From Candidatus Arsenophonus triatominarum (GTDB lineage Bacteria; Pseudomonadota; Gammaproteobacteria; Enterobacterales; Enterobacteriaceae): a stretch of DNA of 64,000 nucleotides. The notes under the pieces were generated by a model, which searched no databases, was not told where the DNA came from, and saw nothing but the letters and a program-made list of their open reading frames with translations. The stretch covers positions 96,304-160,303 of the forward strand of contig NZ_LWMI01000005.1 in the NCBI RefSeq assembly GCF_001640365.1. Direction: 5' to 3'. This document shows, piece after piece, positions 24,642-34,947 of this stretch (position 1 is its first letter; each line of letters begins with the position of its first letter). The position numbers were made by a program, and so were the translations under genes.

Positions 24642-25681
24642 TAAAAATAGTTGCTGAATAGAGACTTGCATTTTTTGTCACGCTATAGACAATAAAAAGA
24701 GGTTTAACTTAGAAAATAACGGTTTGAAATGATCAACAAAGAGCGGTTGTTACGAGATAATCGTTTATGTAAAGCAATCATTGGATTATCAGTCGAAGAA
24801 TTGAAAAATTTAGCCGCTGAATTTTCAGCTTGTTATTTGATTTATCGGAAAAAGAATCGAAAAGATCACGAGCGGCAGATGGGTGCAGGGCAGAAAGGAT
24901 TTATCCCAACCCCATTAGATAAACTGCTTTTTATTTTATTGTATTTAAAATGTTATCCGACCTATGATTTGCAAGGACTTCTTTTTGGTTTAGATAGAAC
25001 ACGGGTATGTCGCTGGGTAAAAATATTATTGCCGGTTTTAGAGATGACCTTGGGGCGAGAATGTGTTTTGCCCGCTCGTCAAATTCGCTCTGCTGAGGAA
25101 TTTTTTCGCGCCTTTCCTGGAGTTAAAGACGTCTTTATTGATGGGACAGAGCGACCTGTCCAAAAGCCTAAGAATCTGCGTCGGCGAAAAAAAATGTATT
25201 CGGGAAAGAAAAGACAGACCACTCGAAAAGGGCTTATTATGACTGACGAAACGAGGAAAATTGGATTTATCCCCATGATCAAAAATGGGCGCCGTCACGA
25301 TAAACGCTTACTCGATAAAGTCGATATAATTCGCCATATTCCCCCTGAGGTAACCATCTGGGCCGATACCGGTTTTCAAGGTATAGATAAACAGCATCCT
25401 AATACACAAATCCCAAAAAAAGGAACTCGAAAAAGACCTTTATCGCCTGAACAAAAACAAGAAAATAAAATAATCTCGGGCATCCGTATTACGGTTGAAC
25501 ACGCCATCGCGGGTATCAAGCGCCTCGGTTGTATGACCCAAATTTTACGGAATCGTAGACCCTTTATTGATGATACCTTTTTACTCCTTAGTGCCGGTCT
25601 TTGGAATTTCCATCTCAGAACAGCCTAAAATTTACTTCAATCACCGAAATACCCTTATTTCACTATTAAGCAACACGCTTA
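24642..25681 (+). mobile_element. IS5-like element, copy 2
   Basis: Same element in opposite orientation to copy 1, 780 bp away, inserted in the integrase reading frame after GKFH. Confidence 0.88.
24729..25628 (+). CDS. IS5-like transposase, copy 2
   Basis: Intact 299 residues; same DDE residues as at 22876, with NGRRHDK. Probably functional. Confidence 0.88.
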   Translation: MINKERLLRDNRLCKAIIGLSVEELKNLAAEFSACYLIYRKKNRKDHERQMGAGQKGFIPTPLDKLLFILLYLKCYPTYDLQGLLFGLDRTRVCRWVKILLPVLEMTLGRECVLPARQIRSAEEFFRAFPGVKDVFIDGTERPVQKPKNLRRRKKMYSGKKRQTTRKGLIMTDETRKIGFIPMIKNGRRHDKRLLDKVDIIRHIPPEVTIWADTGFQGIDKQHPNTQIPKKGTRKRPLSPEQKQENKIISGIRITVEHAIAGIKRLGCMTQILRNRRPFIDDTFLLLSAGLWNFHLRTA

Positions 25682-25845
25682 TAGTTTAGGCTCTATGGAA
25701 ACTGAAGCTAAGCAAATTGCCATCGAAACAAATACAATTATTGCTGAACAACAGACACGTCAATTGCTTTGTATCAATAGTAAACTATAAAGAATTAAAA
25801 AAACTACACCTAGTATTACTGTAACAACTTGGATAGATAAATATA

Positions 25846-26036
25846 CACGAGTTTCGCACAGGCATATAAAATTCCAGAAATGGCTTAAAAGCAATGGTTA
25901 ATTTGCAAGTTACTAAAACGTATGAATTTGTTTAAATTACAATAAGTTGCTTTTAATTTATAAGATTTTGTCTATTCATATATTATGCTGAATTAAACTT
26001 AAAAATAGAGCGTTTTTTATTGGTGCGAAACTCGTG
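25846..26036 (+). repeat. MITE-A copy 2, no target duplication
   Basis: 191 bp with intact ends. Flanks are ATATA and TATTA, not duplicates. It separates the integrase N-terminal part from unrelated sequence before qmcA. Confidence 0.9.
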
Positions 26037-26175
26037 TATTATTTAGATTCATCTTGATCCTGCACATTTTACTATCCCTGAATCAGGAATTGACTGGTTA
26101 GCTATCAGGGATGGTTACATTTAACTTTCTGTCAAGTAATATAGAAACCTATCTCTCTCCTGACAGGACATAAAT

Positions 26176-27090
26176 ATGTTAACAGTTATCCCAATCCTTA
26201 TTATTGTCGCGCTTATCGTTGTAGTTTCTTCTGTTAAAATTGTGCCCCAAGGCTATCAGTGGACAGTCGAACGTTTTGGGCGCTATACGAAAACATTGAT
26301 GCCAGGTTTAAACATCGTTGTACCGTTTATGGATCGTGTTGGCCGAAGAATTAATATGATGGAGCAGGTACTCGATATTCCCTCCCAAGAAGTGATTTCC
26401 CGTGATAATGCTAATGTTACTATTGATGCTGTCTGTTTTATGCAGGTCATCGACCCAGTGAAAGCCGCTTATGAAGTGAGTAATATGCAATTAGCCATTG
26501 TCAATTTAACGATGACTAACTTTCGTACAGTATTAGGCTCAATGGAATTGGATGAAATGTTATCACAACGAGATAGTATCAATAGTCGCTTACTGCATAT
26601 TGTTGATGAAGCGACCAATCCTTGGGGTGTTAAAATCACTCGTATAGAGATCCGTGATGTTCGTCCGCCGACTGAGCTTATTTCTGCTATGAATGCTCAA
26701 ATGAAAGCGGAACGAACTAAACGTGCAGATATTCTGGAGGCAGAAGGGGTACGTCAAGCTGCTATTTTACGGGCAGAAGGTGAAAAACAATCCCAGATAT
26801 TAAAAGCTGAAGGGGAGCGCCAATCTGCATTTTTACAAGCTGAAGCGCGTGAACGAGCAGCAGAGGCTGAAGCCCAGGCGACTAAAATGGTATCCGATGC
26901 GATTGCAACCGGTGATATTCAAGCTATTAACTATTTTGTTGCTCAAAAATATACGGATGCGTTGCAGCAAATTGGTTCCGCGACTAACAATAAAGTGATT
27001 ATGATGCCACTGGAAGCGAGCAATTTAATGGGTGCGATTGGTGGGATTGCCGAACTTATCAGTGAGACTAAAAGTACCAAAGGTAAATAA
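26176..27090 (+). CDS. qmcA: SPFH/stomatin-family protein QmcA
   Basis: 304 residues. A single N-terminal membrane segment (residues 3-20) is followed by an SPFH/band-7 domain ([17 protein letters not shown] to about 190) and an Ala/Glu-rich coiled coil (~190-245) with repeated AEGE/AEGER units. QmcA is a membrane-microdomain scaffold that can suppress ftsH htpX defects. The nfeD-like gene starts 2 bp downstream; in enterobacteria the two form a unit. The frame is intact. CTGACAGGACATAA precedes the ATG. Confidence 0.92.
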   Translation: MLTVIPILIIVALIVVVSSVKIVPQGYQWTVERFGRYTKTLMPGLNIVVPFMDRVGRRINMMEQVLDIPSQEVISRDNANVTIDAVCFMQVIDPVKAAYEVSNMQLAIVNLTMTNFRTVLGSMELDEMLSQRDSINSRLLHIVDEATNPWGVKITRIEIRDVRPPTELISAMNAQMKAERTKRADILEAEGVRQAAILRAEGEKQSQILKAEGERQSAFLQAEARERAAEAEAQATKMVSDAIATGDIQAINYFVAQKYTDALQQIGSATNNKVIMMPLEASNLMGAIGGIAELISETKSTKGK

Positions 27091-27092
27091 CT

Positions 27093-27534
27093 ATGCTTGA
27101 ACAGATTGCAGCAAATCCATACGGGTTTTGGCTATCACTTGGTGGCATGCTGTTAATAGCTGAAATGTTAGGTGCAGGCGGTTATCTGTTATGGAGCGGT
27201 ATTGCTGCTGTTATCGTGGGTATTTTAGTGTGGCTTATCCCCTTCAGTTGGGTATTTCAAGGCCTGCTTTTCTCAGTTTTAACGGTCGTTACTGCATTTG
27301 TTTGGTGGTATTGGTTAAATAAAATGAGTAAACCACAGCAAGGGAGGTTAAATCAACGGGATCAACAAATGATTGGCTTACGAGCAACGCTAATCGACCG
27401 ATTAATAATGGTTATAGTCGTGTGAGCGTTGCAGATGGCGTATTTATTGTAGTATTGAACTGAGTGCAGGTACTGAAGTGGAAGTCATTTCCATTAATGG
27501 TAATACACTGAACGTTAAACCAGTCATCAAGTAG
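27093..27534 (+). pseudogene. NfeD-like membrane protein (YbbJ), frameshifted
   Basis: The first ~95 codons are sound and contain three hydrophobic segments, LLIAEMLGAGGYLLWSGIAA among them. A shift near 27385 and another near 27455 break the C-terminal OB-fold part. The lost frames read PINNGYSRVSVADG and SAGTEVEVISINGNTLNVK up to a stop at 27534. It partners QmcA. A truncated 110-residue protein could still be made (27093-27425). Confidence 0.85.
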
Positions 27535-27587
27535 CTTAGTCTTTCTTTTTGACTATAAATAAAATTAACTATCGATAAGATAAATTC

Positions 27588-28033
27588 ATGACCGAAGATA
27601 AATAAAGAAATTTCATTAGTTGATATTCAAAAAGATATTGAGGAAATAAAAAATCATATAAAACGGAAGAATCTATTATCAGGGTTAATGCTTATCAGTA
27701 TGATAATCTTCATCGTATTAATGATAAGTCTAGGGTTATCTTTCAAAAAGAATATTGAGGACACGAGTTTCGCACAGGCATATAAAATTCCAGAAATGGC
27801 TAAAAGCAATGGTTAATTTGCAAGTTACTAAAACGTATAAATTTTTTAAAATTACAATAAGTTGCTTTTAATTTATAAGATTTTGTCTATTTATATATTA
27901 TGCTGAATTAAACTTAAAAATAGAGCGTTTTTTTATTGGTGCGAAACTCGTGGAGGATAAATTTAACTTGATTACAACAGAATACAATAAAGTAAAATTT
28001 TTAGAGAATAAACTTAAAAAATTTCTTCCTTAG
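27588..28033 (+). pseudogene. Small coiled-coil/membrane protein, broken by MITE
   Basis: After a start at 27588 and a 1-nt loss near 27603 the frame reads KEISLVDIQKDIEEIKNHIK, then a hydrophobic segment (LMLISMIIFIVLMISLGL). After the MITE it reads EDKFNLITTEYNKVKFLENK to a stop at 28033. The domain plan (short coiled coil, one membrane span, short tail) is clear, but I do not recognise the family. Confidence 0.55.
27762..27952 (+). repeat. MITE-A copy 3
   Basis: 191 bp, perfect 5-bp GAGGA duplication. Confidence 0.92.
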
Positions 28034-28043
28034 TTACCCATTA

Positions 28044-28924
28044 TAGCTAGGCGACTTAATTTTGATTACAAGGTGTGTTATGAGTTATACAATTGATTTT
28101 CGACGTAAAGTAATATCTGTAAGGAAAGCCGAAGGTTTAACAATTCGAGAAACTGCGAAACAATTCCGTATTGGAAAAGCGTCTTTAGTACGTTGGCTTA
28201 AACGACCAGAGCCAAAAAATTCAACGCCACGTAAGAGGAAGCTCGATAAAAATGCTTTAGCAAAAGATGTGGAACAGTATCCAGATGCTTACCAAAAAGA
28301 ACGGGCAGAGCGATTCGGTGTTTGTAAAAAGACTATTTGGCAATCCCTTAAAAAGCTGGGATTAACCTATAAAAAAAACTCTATTCCATCCAAAAACCAA
28401 CGAAAGCGACAGGCTGGCACATCAGCAAAAAAGACAACAGTATGAAAAAAAAGATAAATCTGTTGTTTTTATTGATGAAAGTGGTTTTTCACATGACACT
28501 CCACGAACTCACGGCTATTCCCCAAAAGGTCACCGTTGTTTTGGCCTGAAAAACTGGGGTGCTAAGGGAAGAACAAATGTTATTGGCGCTTTATTGGGAA
28601 CAACCCTTTTTGCTATCGGATTATTTGATTGCAATATTAATCGTGATGTTTTTTATGTTTGGATCACAAAAATATTGCTCCCAGAACTTCCTGAAAATTC
28701 TGTTATTTTTATGGACAACGCTAGCTTTCACAAAGGTAAGAATATTGAACAGGCAATTATAAACGCAGGACACCAGATAGAATATTTGCCTGTGTATTCA
28801 CCAGATTTAAATCCTATAGAACATAAATGGTCTCAAGCTAAACGTAAAAAGATGGAAACAGGATGCACTATCGATGACCTGTTTTTAATACATATGCTGT
28901 AATCAAAATTAAGTCGCCTAGCTA
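28044..28924 (+). mobile_element. IS630-family element, copy 6 (8-A orfB)
   Basis: 881 bp at TA. orfA 28080-28445 intact; orfB out of frame. Confidence 0.92.
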
Positions 28925-29108
28925 TACCAATACCTATTTAAATTCGCTAAGCGACTTAAGCAATATCGTTTAGCGATATTTTCCAGACATCACCACAAAC
29001 GATTAACTCATAGCCGAAATAGCAAGATATTCATCATACATAAACGTTAATATTTATTTAACATAACTGTTTATTATTTAATCGCTATTATATATTTTCA
29101 AAATTTTG

Positions 29109-29380
29109 GGGTATGTGTCGGAAAACGGTTACAATGGTTACAAAAATAAAAATCTACTATAATGAATTGATATTATTAGATGTTATGAAAAAATCAAACG
29201 GTTACAAAACGTTTAAAGATAAAAACATAACTTATTGATTTGTAATGATGTAACTTTTTCACGCTATTTTGTAACCCTGTTGTAACCACTTTAAGGTTAC
29301 AAATAAATAGTATTTTAATCATATAGTTAAGTGTTTTTTTGCGCATTGTAACTGTTGTAACCGTTTTCCGACGCATACCC
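29109..29380. repeat. Long inverted repeat with seven GGTTACAA motifs
   Basis: Arms 29109-29143 and 29346-29380 are 35-bp inverted repeats with three mismatches (GGGTATG, GTCGGAAAACGGTTACAA). Exact GGTTACAA octamers start at 29127, 29136, 29200 and 29295, and reverse copies (TTGTAACC) start at 29269, 29280 and 29355. The interval has no credible gene. It lies ~420 bp left of the cos-like site. Arrangement resembles an iteron-type replication origin or a repressor/partition array, but the function is unknown. Confidence 0.75.
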
Positions 29381-29471
29381 TTTTTTTTTAGAGAAAAATA
29401 ATTTAACATTTCGTTAAAATGTTAAATTCTAATAGGGCTTTTCTTTTGTTTTTTAAGGTCTTTATTTTTTA

Positions 29472-29662
29472 CACGAATTTCGCACCAATAAAAAAACGCT
29501 CTATTTTTAAGTTTAATTCAGCATAATATATAAATAGACAAAATCTTATAAATTAAAAGCAACTTATTGTAATTTTAAAAAATTTATACGTTTTAGTAAT
29601 TTGCAAATTAACCATTGCTTTTAGCCATTTCTGGAATTTTATATTCCTGTGCGAAACTCGTG
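29472..29662 (-). repeat. MITE-A copy 4
   Basis: 191 bp, perfect TTTTA duplication; one changed base in the left end (CACGAATTTCG). Confidence 0.92.
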
Positions 29663-29799
29663 TTTTATAAAAAATAAGTGCATGGATTTGCACAAAAACG
29701 CACAAATTTTTGCCCCTCTAAAATCACCGGAAAGGCCAGTACTGGTCTAATCTGAATAGCGTTGTGCAACTGCACAAAAAACGACACCTTTAACGGGCA

Positions 29800-29818
29800 G
29801 GCGCGGCGGGGCTACCAC
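29800..29818 (+). other. P2-type cos-like site
   Basis: GGCGCGGCGGGGCTACCAC resembles the 19-nt P2 cohesive end GGCGAGGCGGGGAAAGCAC (recalled), with 15 of 19 positions equal, including the GGCGGGG core. It lies left of the leftward portal and terminase genes, as cos does in P2. A GC-rich patch in very AT-rich DNA. The effector gene lies between it and the portal. Confidence 0.6.
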
Positions 29819-30192
29819 TGCGATTTTTCATGTTTTTCCAAACCGATCTCGAAAATAAAAAGGATGACCAATTTGTAATTTCCACTCTGTACATTAAATT
29901 CAGGTGATTACCTGATAAAAAATAAAACAAAAATGATAAATAAATAAATAATTGATTAGATAAAAAAATATATTTTTTAATAATTTATACACAAGAAAAA
30001 CTTGAAATAACTAAGAAGAAATAAATTAATTAACCGATTCTCACATAAATGTATTCATTATAACAATCTATTATCTTTTACCGATTATTGTCATCTTAAA
30101 AACGCAAAATTGGTGATATTCTGGATGTGGAATGCGTGTAGGATAAAAAAATAAATTAGATAATTTTTTAATAAAAAACCAAGGGAATAAAA
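29819..30192. other. AT-rich gap between cos-like site and effector gene
   Basis: No gene seen. The last 120 bp are strongly AT-rich and should hold the effector promoter. AAGGGAATAAAA precedes the ATG at 30193. Confidence 0.5.
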
Positions 30193-31587
30193 ATGTCTTA
30201 TATCAAAACTAATATAGATCATTACGCCAAATTTATGGAAAGTAATTTAGGTATCAATGATATGGATGTTAAAAAAGCAACATCGCCTACTACAATACTG
30301 GAACATATTATTGATTTCATTACATTCGGAGGAGTAAGAAAAGAACTTACTAAACAATATAACGAGTTCTGTTCAAAAATTGTCGATACTCTCGAACAAT
30401 CTAATGGTTTAGATCGATACGAAATTCCAAAAAAGCTGAAATTTAATTTTTTAGGTAAAGACGTTACTTTTTCAAACGAGAATGATAATGTGTCTATCAA
30501 CGTTCAAGGTAAAGCAGCTGAAAAAGGAATTGATGAAAAATTCTTTAATAATTTTTGTACGATTCAGTTATTAATGAAACGTGAAGGTTTGTCTAAAAAT
30601 CAAGCTTGGTTAACAAATGATGGAAATATTTGTTTAGCAAACGCTGACCTTTCTAACAGAGATTTATCAGGAATTGATTTAAGGGGTGCGCAATTGCATG
30701 ATGTAAACTTATCTAACTCAGATTTAAGTTTTTCAAATCTAAAGGGTGCACAATTACAATTCACCAAACTCGATTCCGTATGTTACGATAAACAAGCAGA
30801 ACGAAATACGTATATGAGCAATCTCTGTGATTATCTAAAAACTACTTATCAAATAGATAGTGAAGGTAAAAGAAACTCTAAAAGTGACGGTTTATTTAGG
30901 GTTGCAGCTAACCATACTGACTTTCTTAATGCCAAAAAGGCTTTCAATGAAGGAAACATTAATTTTGAAAACCACTCAGTACGTTCGATAGGAAAAATTC
31001 TTTCAGATGAATGTAAAAGAATAAGCCCAATCGATGACGCGATGTTAGTAGAAATGGAAAGCGGACAAGAAGAATTTTTATCTATTTTTAATAAAAAGGT
31101 TCAATCAATGATCCCTGAAGAAAGGAAAATGTTTGAAATGATTCTTGGTTTATATGCGGATGCTTACGATTCAGCTGAAGACGATAAAACCAGTCGTTTT
31201 AATAAATATTTGATATTAACCGGATCGATTTATCCATCCTTATTTTGGGGCGCTGAACAAATTCTCGACATTGAAAAGATAAATAAACGAAAAGAATTTT
31301 CCAAAGAAATAATAACATCATTCAAGCAATTAAATGATGTTGAATTACCTGTTTTACACGATAACCGTAATATTCATAGTGAATCAGTAGAAGAAAAGAA
31401 AGCAGCCAATGAAGTTGATCCATCACACGCAAGGACAAGAAGCGGCGAGTTTGTTAAAGCCAGAAAAGCATTTTTTGAAAATCTTACAGCAACAAATATA
31501 AATAATTTAAAGCAACCCATTTCAACGGGTGCGTTAAGAGATGTTACAACTTTACGAAAGTTTTTTGAAAATAACCCATTAAACTGA
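30193..31587 (+). CDS. PipB2-like type III secretion effector with pentapeptide repeats
   Basis: 464 residues, no signal peptide, intact. Residues 28-65 (ATSPTTILEHIIDFITFGG, then VRKELTKQYNEF) closely resemble the N-terminal translocation domain of Salmonella PipB2 (ATSPKTILEYIINFFTCGG, from memory). Residues ~150-192 form a short pentapeptide-repeat block (NADLSNRDLSGIDLRGAQL, NLSNSDLSFSNLKGAQL), much shorter than in PipB2. The last ~270 residues match nothing I recognise and contain two related patches, AKKAF near 255 and ARKAFFEN near 425. It sits between a cos-like site and phage gene Q and is AT-richer than the phage genes, so it is likely a lysogenic-conversion cargo gene. Confidence 0.75.
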   Translation: MSYIKTNIDHYAKFMESNLGINDMDVKKATSPTTILEHIIDFITFGGVRKELTKQYNEFCSKIVDTLEQSNGLDRYEIPKKLKFNFLGKDVTFSNENDNVSINVQGKAAEKGIDEKFFNNFCTIQLLMKREGLSKNQAWLTNDGNICLANADLSNRDLSGIDLRGAQLHDVNLSNSDLSFSNLKGAQLQFTKLDSVCYDKQAERNTYMSNLCDYLKTTYQIDSEGKRNSKSDGLFRVAANHTDFLNAKKAFNEGNINFENHSVRSIGKILSDECKRISPIDDAMLVEMESGQEEFLSIFNKKVQSMIPEERKMFEMILGLYADAYDSAEDDKTSRFNKYLILTGSIYPSLFWGAEQILDIEKINKRKEFSKEIITSFKQLNDVELPVLHDNRNIHSESVEEKKAANEVDPSHARTRSGEFVKARKAFFENLTATNINNLKQPISTGALRDVTTLRKFFENNPLN

Positions 31588-31671
31588 TGAGATTTTAGAA
31601 GTCTAATGTAAGAAAAGATAGACTTCAGGTTATCCCAAACCGGGTGGATAAAAAATCATTCAGCAATCAAC

Positions 31672-31701
31672 GGGGCTTTCAGAGATGCAGCTAAAAGCCC
31701 C
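31672..31701. terminator. Convergent hairpin between effector and portal
   Basis: GGGGCTTT and AAAGCCCC form an 8-bp stem with a 14-nt loop between converging genes. No long T-run follows, so termination is an inference. Confidence 0.5.
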
Positions 31702-31719
31702 TTACTCAAAGAGTAGGCG

Positions 31720-32956
31720 TTAATTTTCTTCGCGATTCAGAGCGTAAGGAGAAAATTGAATCACTTCTTCGCCGAGCCATTCATTAAGTTGCTGCATTTT
31801 GTGCTGTAACGGATGTAGTTCGTTGCGGATAAACACATTAGCCGCTTTTTGTACGTCCCCAAATTCCCCGACGTTTTGCGGCATAATGCCCATTAACTGT
31901 GGGGGCACACGGTGAGCGGCTAACGTTTTTAATATTTAAAAATTCATCTTTCGCGGCGGCTTCTGATAAAGGAATGGTTTGAATGCCATCCTTTTTGCCG
32001 TTTGGGGCATATAAAAACAGATTACGAAAATTTCCCATCCCTTTACGGCTTTTTAACTGTTCGCTGATGTTGTCGATATCCTGTAAATTTTGCGCCGCAT
32101 CGCTGATATAGAGAATATAGCCGGCATGGGAGCCGTTGAGATAATACTTACGGCGAAAAAGGGTCGCCGATTCATTAAGCATGTTGCTCAATAGTGAAAT
32201 AAAGTTGCTTAAAATAAAAACAAGTTAGATACATCTAAAAAATACAAAAATAGTTTATTTTTTAATCTTATATGGGTTATTTTTAATGCAAAAATTGATG
32301 ATTTTATCATCATCGGCTGGTTTTTTTGTAAGTCATAATTAATTTTGCTATTGAGCAACAGGCTTATTGAGTAAAATGGCAGTCATGGCGGCCAGATATT
32401 CGGGTAGGCCGTAGATTTCCTGATTGATATCCGGCTCAAGCAAATGAAAAACCTGCCCCCTTTGAAAAGTAAACGGCACACTGTCAAAACCTGCGTGCAA
32501 AAGGCAATAAGTGGCTAAATCCTCACCGCGCCGTGTGAGTTTAGCGGGGATGGATTTTAACTCAATCGTTTTATTTAACCCATTTTTTCGCCGTTCCAGA
32601 TACGCATTGCCAAAAATCAGAAAATCCAGTGCAAAACGGTCAAAGTCCTGACGGCTTAGCAGTTTGTGTGGCACAAAAGTACTACTTAAAATATTGCGTT
32701 TAACATAAATGGCACTATGATAGGCAGCAGCCCGAAAAAGTCGCGATAAGCCTTCAAAACTTATCGGCGGCTCGTAGTAATTGTCGATAAGTGAACATTC
32801 CAGGTAATCAAAAATCTCGCGTCGGTCAAGGACGGGCACCGTGTCACCAAAGGTAAAGGCATCTACTGACGGTTTTTGGGGGGCGGTGAGCGTGCGTTTT
32901 TTCGTTTTTCGCATATTAAAATAGCTCGATAATGGGTTTGTGTTGCTGGCCATCAC
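31720..32956 (-). pseudogene. P2 gpQ-type portal protein, interrupted
   Basis: The portal is the dodecameric DNA gate at the head vertex. The N-terminal half is open from ~32914 (MRKTKKRTL; a longer start at 32956 is less likely) with FTFGDTVPVLDRREI and PISFEGLSRLF. A ~191-bp IS5-related MITE interrupts it after LLN. The second half resumes with NESATLFRRKYYLNGSHAG and continues to a small deletion and frameshift near 31925. The C-terminus reads VPPQLMGIMPQNVGEFGDVQ to LNREEN. Leftward orientation next to gpP matches P2. Confidence 0.9.
32176..32366. repeat. MITE-B, IS5-related
   Basis: 191 bp with inverted ends TAAGCATGTTGCTCAATAG and TAAGCCTGTTGCTCAATAG, without coding capacity. Its left end continues GTGAAATAA and matches the IS5-like right end (TAAGCGTGTTGCTTAATAG, then GTGAAATAA) at nearly every base. 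Inserted in the portal gene. The only copy seen in the window. Confidence 0.8.
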
Positions 32957-34603
32957 CGGTTAACGGTTCATGGTACACAGCGCATGCATGGTTGCCCAGG
33001 CTAAATCGGCGAGGCTGGCATCTTCACTGCGGTCTGCTTCATAGGTGGGACGGTTACCACTGGCGGTCGTTGCGCGCCTAATCGCCATAAAGGCACGGGT
33101 AATATCCTGCGCCCCCGCATCATATTCCAATCGGTGATGACTGATGATATCATAGGCTTTTAACACCAACGCATTTTTCAGCGCTGGGTTATAGATAAAT
33201 TTTTTGACCTGGGGGAAAAATCGCGCACGTATTGCAGGACACCGTGGCCGATGCCAGTTGCATCCAGCCCGATATAGTCGACCTGATAACGGGTGGTCAG
33301 TTGTTGGATAGCCGCCGCCTGAACGCGAAAGTCCAGGCCGCGCCATTGAAAATATTCCAGAATGTGAAATTTCCCACCAGGTGTGGTGGGTGGGGCAATG
33401 ACGACACACCCTGCGTTGTCACCGTGCTGGGAGCCTTTGGCCGGGTTGTAGCCTATCCAGACGCTTTGTGTACCATAAGGCCGTGACATTAAGGGACTGA
33501 GATCCTGCCACACGTCCCAGCTATCCACCTGACAGGCTTGCATCAGTGAAAACGAAAACAGCGAGTCGATATCGTCAACAAATTCACACATCAACAGGTT
33601 TTGATATTCATCGGGACTGTAGCGCTTTTTTAACCCTTCACGGTCAAACAGGTTACAGCCGCCGTCAGTAGCATCGTCTGACGTCACGATTTGTCGCCAA
33701 TGGCCATCCTCACCATAGCGCCCCTTCGCCAACGCCTGGTGGCTGATGGCGATATCAATCTGGTCTTTTTTCGACCTTCCCCTGTTAAACAATTTGCCAG
33801 ACCAAAACGGGTAAGCACTGTGCGTCAGGCTCGACGGGGTTGAAAAGTAGGTCTGGAGCCATTTTTTCTGCATCGCCATGCCCGAAGCAACTTTACGTAA
33901 CTCCTGGAATTTCGGGATCCAGAAGTATTCATCCAGATAAAGATTGCCGTGATAACTCTGGGCAGTCCGGGCATTGGTACCAAGAAAATAAAGCGTGGCG
34001 CCATTAGCTAACACGATAGGATCGCCTTTTAAAGCAACATCCACTTCCTGAGCCATTTTGATAATGTAATCCTTAAAAACATGCGCCTGGGATTTACTGG
34101 CCGATAAAAAGACCTGATTGTGTCCGGTGGTTAACGCATCCATCAATGCCTCGCGGGCAAAAAACCAGGTTGCGCCTATCTGGCGCGATTTTAAAATATT
34201 GCGTATCGAATACGTTAATCCCGCCTGATACCAGTGCTTTTGGTAATCAAAAAGATGTTGGTGAAAATGTTGTAAAAGCGCCTCTATTTGGTCATCGCTA
34301 AACGCATTCTTTTCTGAGGAGGAACGGTTATTTTTTTTATCACGTCGGCTTTCCGTACCGCCTTGTTGGTATTGTTCAATCCGACACTGGCGCTCCATTT
34401 GCCGATAAAGCAGGTCAATCTCCTTAAAATCTTTACCATCTTTGTGCGCTTTACCAATTAACTGACAAAGCCGCGCCTCCAGGCTCATTTGACGGCCTGC
34501 GTGGCATTTTGCGCATTCCACTGGTCTCGACGTTTCCAGCTATGCACGGTAGAGAAATTTTGCCCCAACATATGCGCAATCTGACTCGGGCTGTAGCCTT
34601 CTA

Positions 34604-34947
34604 TAGCTAGGCGACTTAATTTTGATTACAGCATATGTATTAAAAACAGGTCATCGATAGTGCATCCTGTTTCCATCTTTTTACGTTTAGCTTGAGACCA
34701 TTTATGTTCTATAGGATTTAAATCTGGTGAATACACAGGCAAATATTCTATCTGGTGTCCTGCGTTTATAATTGCCTGTTCAATATTCTTACCTTTGTGA
34801 AAGCTAGCGTTGTTCATAAAAATAACAGAATTTTCAGGAAGTTCTGGGAGCAATATTTTTGTGATCCAAACATAAAAAACATCACGATTAATATTGCAAT
34901 CAAATAATCCGATAGCAAAAAGGGTTGTTCCCAATAAAGCGCCAATA
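34604..34947 (-). mobile_element. IS630-family element, copy 7, partial
   Basis: Only the 3' part of orfB and the right end remain (one changed codon, FMNNAS instead of FMDNAS, removes the second catalytic Asp). The copy stops at a TA where copy 8 begins. Confidence 0.9.

Larger units (their letters stand above)
22287..25845 (+). pseudogene. Lambda-type integrase, N-terminal part, interrupted
   Basis: The start ATG at 22287 gives MAARRRSHK, like the first residues of lambda Int. The arm-binding domain continues after the IS481 copy as IPNLYRKLGKRNGKIYWQY and KHPFTGKFH (24547-24641), then after an IS5 copy as SLGSMETEAKQIAIETN (25682 on). A TAA near 25788 follows, then TWIDKYTR up to a MITE at 25846. 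The missing catalytic C-terminus of a matching integrase is found at 46663-46947, about 21 kb away. Confidence 0.75.

Noticed and set aside
26037..26175. A frame reading IHLDPAHFTIPESGIDWLAI ends before qmcA and could be the end of another gene.
   Set aside because: A TAG lies directly upstream in the same frame and the MITE cuts it; too short to identify.
29101..29400. The GGTTACAA array as a CRISPR.
   Set aside because: Units are 8 bp, in both orientations and irregularly spaced; no 25-40-bp repeats with uniform spacers and no cas genes.
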